Assembly (NCBI GenBank): GCA_905220665.1
Contig: CAJNAR010000076.1
Span: forward strand, 1-32,651
Reading direction: 5' to 3'
DNA from: Albugo candida
Taxonomy: Eukaryota > Oomycota > Peronosporomycetes > Albuginales > Albuginaceae
Length of the DNA stretch: 32,651 nucleotides
The position numbers and the translations under genes are program-made. Below are positions 32,402-32,651 of the stretch, piece by piece. The notes beneath the pieces are model-generated. The model searched no databases and was not told where the DNA came from. It was given only the letters and a program-made list of their open reading frames with translations. Each line of letters begins with the position of its first letter. The stretch's first letter is position 1.

Positions 32402-32651
32402 CTAGCAGAAATACAAACTCTGCCACGCGAAACCGAGACCACATCCGCCGCCATACAAACCGGCACCAAAAGTATTCCAGTATCCCAATGGGTACGCCCA
32501 TCCTCCAAGTCCACCACATGAAAACCAAACCTCCAAGGACCAAACCCGCCATATCCACCGAGACCGCCGAAACCACCGAGACCACCCCAGTATTGCTCAT
32601 TATTACTATCAGTGTCATTTTGTTGTTGCTCGGATGGCTTGGCTACTTTCT
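32402..32651 (-). pseudogene. Array copy 10, frameshifted and cut by the window edge
   Basis: Only the 3' part is in the window. At about 32524-32527 one C is lost (GAAAACCAAACC against GAAAACCCAAACC), shifting the frame in the FGFSCGG segment just before the first cysteine. It carries Ser before the tail and Pro in AKPSEQ, as in copies 2 and 6. The N-terminus lies outside. A single-base loss in a C run could also be an assembly error. Confidence 0.7.

Larger units (their letters stand above)
23102..32651 (-). repeat. Tandem array of ~1014-bp gene-bearing units (about 9.4 copies)
   Basis: From CACAAATGATGCGTGATGATGG at 23102 the same ~1014-bp unit repeats head to tail to the window end, so the true right edge is outside. 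Stop codons of successive genes lie at 23328, 24342, 25356, 26369, 27384, 28399, 29414, 30428, 31440 and 32402, giving periods of 1012-1015 except 962 where a 52-bp deletion occurs. Identity is very high in genes and spacers alike. Each unit has one minus-strand gene of ~450 bp and ~560 bp of spacer holding its promoter. This is segmental tandem duplication and is recent. Confidence 0.97.

Noticed and set aside
23102..32651. CRISPR or satellite interpretation of the tandem array
   Set aside because: Units of ~1 kb containing a full gene and promoter are neither CRISPR repeats nor simple satellite DNA.

Overview
The window is the left end of a chromosome from a eukaryote, most likely an oomycete of the Peronosporales (Phytophthora or downy-mildew type). 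Four things suggest this: a terminal CCCTAAA array (TTTAGGG-type telomere, shared by oomycetes and plants), short-intron genes, a TCATT-CCGAAATT core promoter of the oomycete initiator type in front of every array gene, and non-LTR and Tc1/mariner elements of familiar oomycete style. The genus is inference; no marker gene fixes it.

Layout. 1-297 telomere. 298-4814: two elements embedded in telomere-type repeat, a 466-bp promoter-bearing element and a 4-kb decayed LINE-type retrotransposon. Each ends in a related tail followed at once by CCCTAAA-like units. 4815-10110: degenerate sequence holding unidentified broken reading frames and a 1342-bp Tc1-like transposon with TIRs and a TA duplication. 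10133-12692 (minus): a broken MYBBP1A / DNA polymerase V (Pol5) homologue. 13025-15034: a second, truncated LINE copy. 15035-17400: low-gene sequence with an 818-bp inverted-repeat element carrying a frameshifted zinc knuckle. 17426-18259 (minus): a probable small unknown gene. 18273-21625 (minus): an intact two-exon EFL1 ribosome-assembly GTPase, the one clear housekeeping gene. 21626-23101: no clear gene. 23102-32651: about 9.4 tandem copies of a ~1014-bp unit, running off the window edge.

Each unit of the array carries one minus-strand gene for a ~150-residue secreted protein. It has a signal peptide, a charged middle, and a Gly/Phe/Tyr/Trp-rich tail with three cysteines, the last being the C-terminal residue. 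Seven copies are intact. Copies 3, 9 and 10 carry different lesions. Spacers are as conserved as coding parts, and copies fall into two sequence types with a mosaic switch, so the array has grown and been homogenised by unequal exchange.

Reading the parts together: a subtelomere with a telomere-associated retroelement zone, a decayed duplicate of a nucleolar gene, a working ribosome-biogenesis gene at the boundary, and an expanding family of secreted low-complexity proteins. The two features most worth following are the retroelements joined to telomeric repeat and the secreted-protein array.
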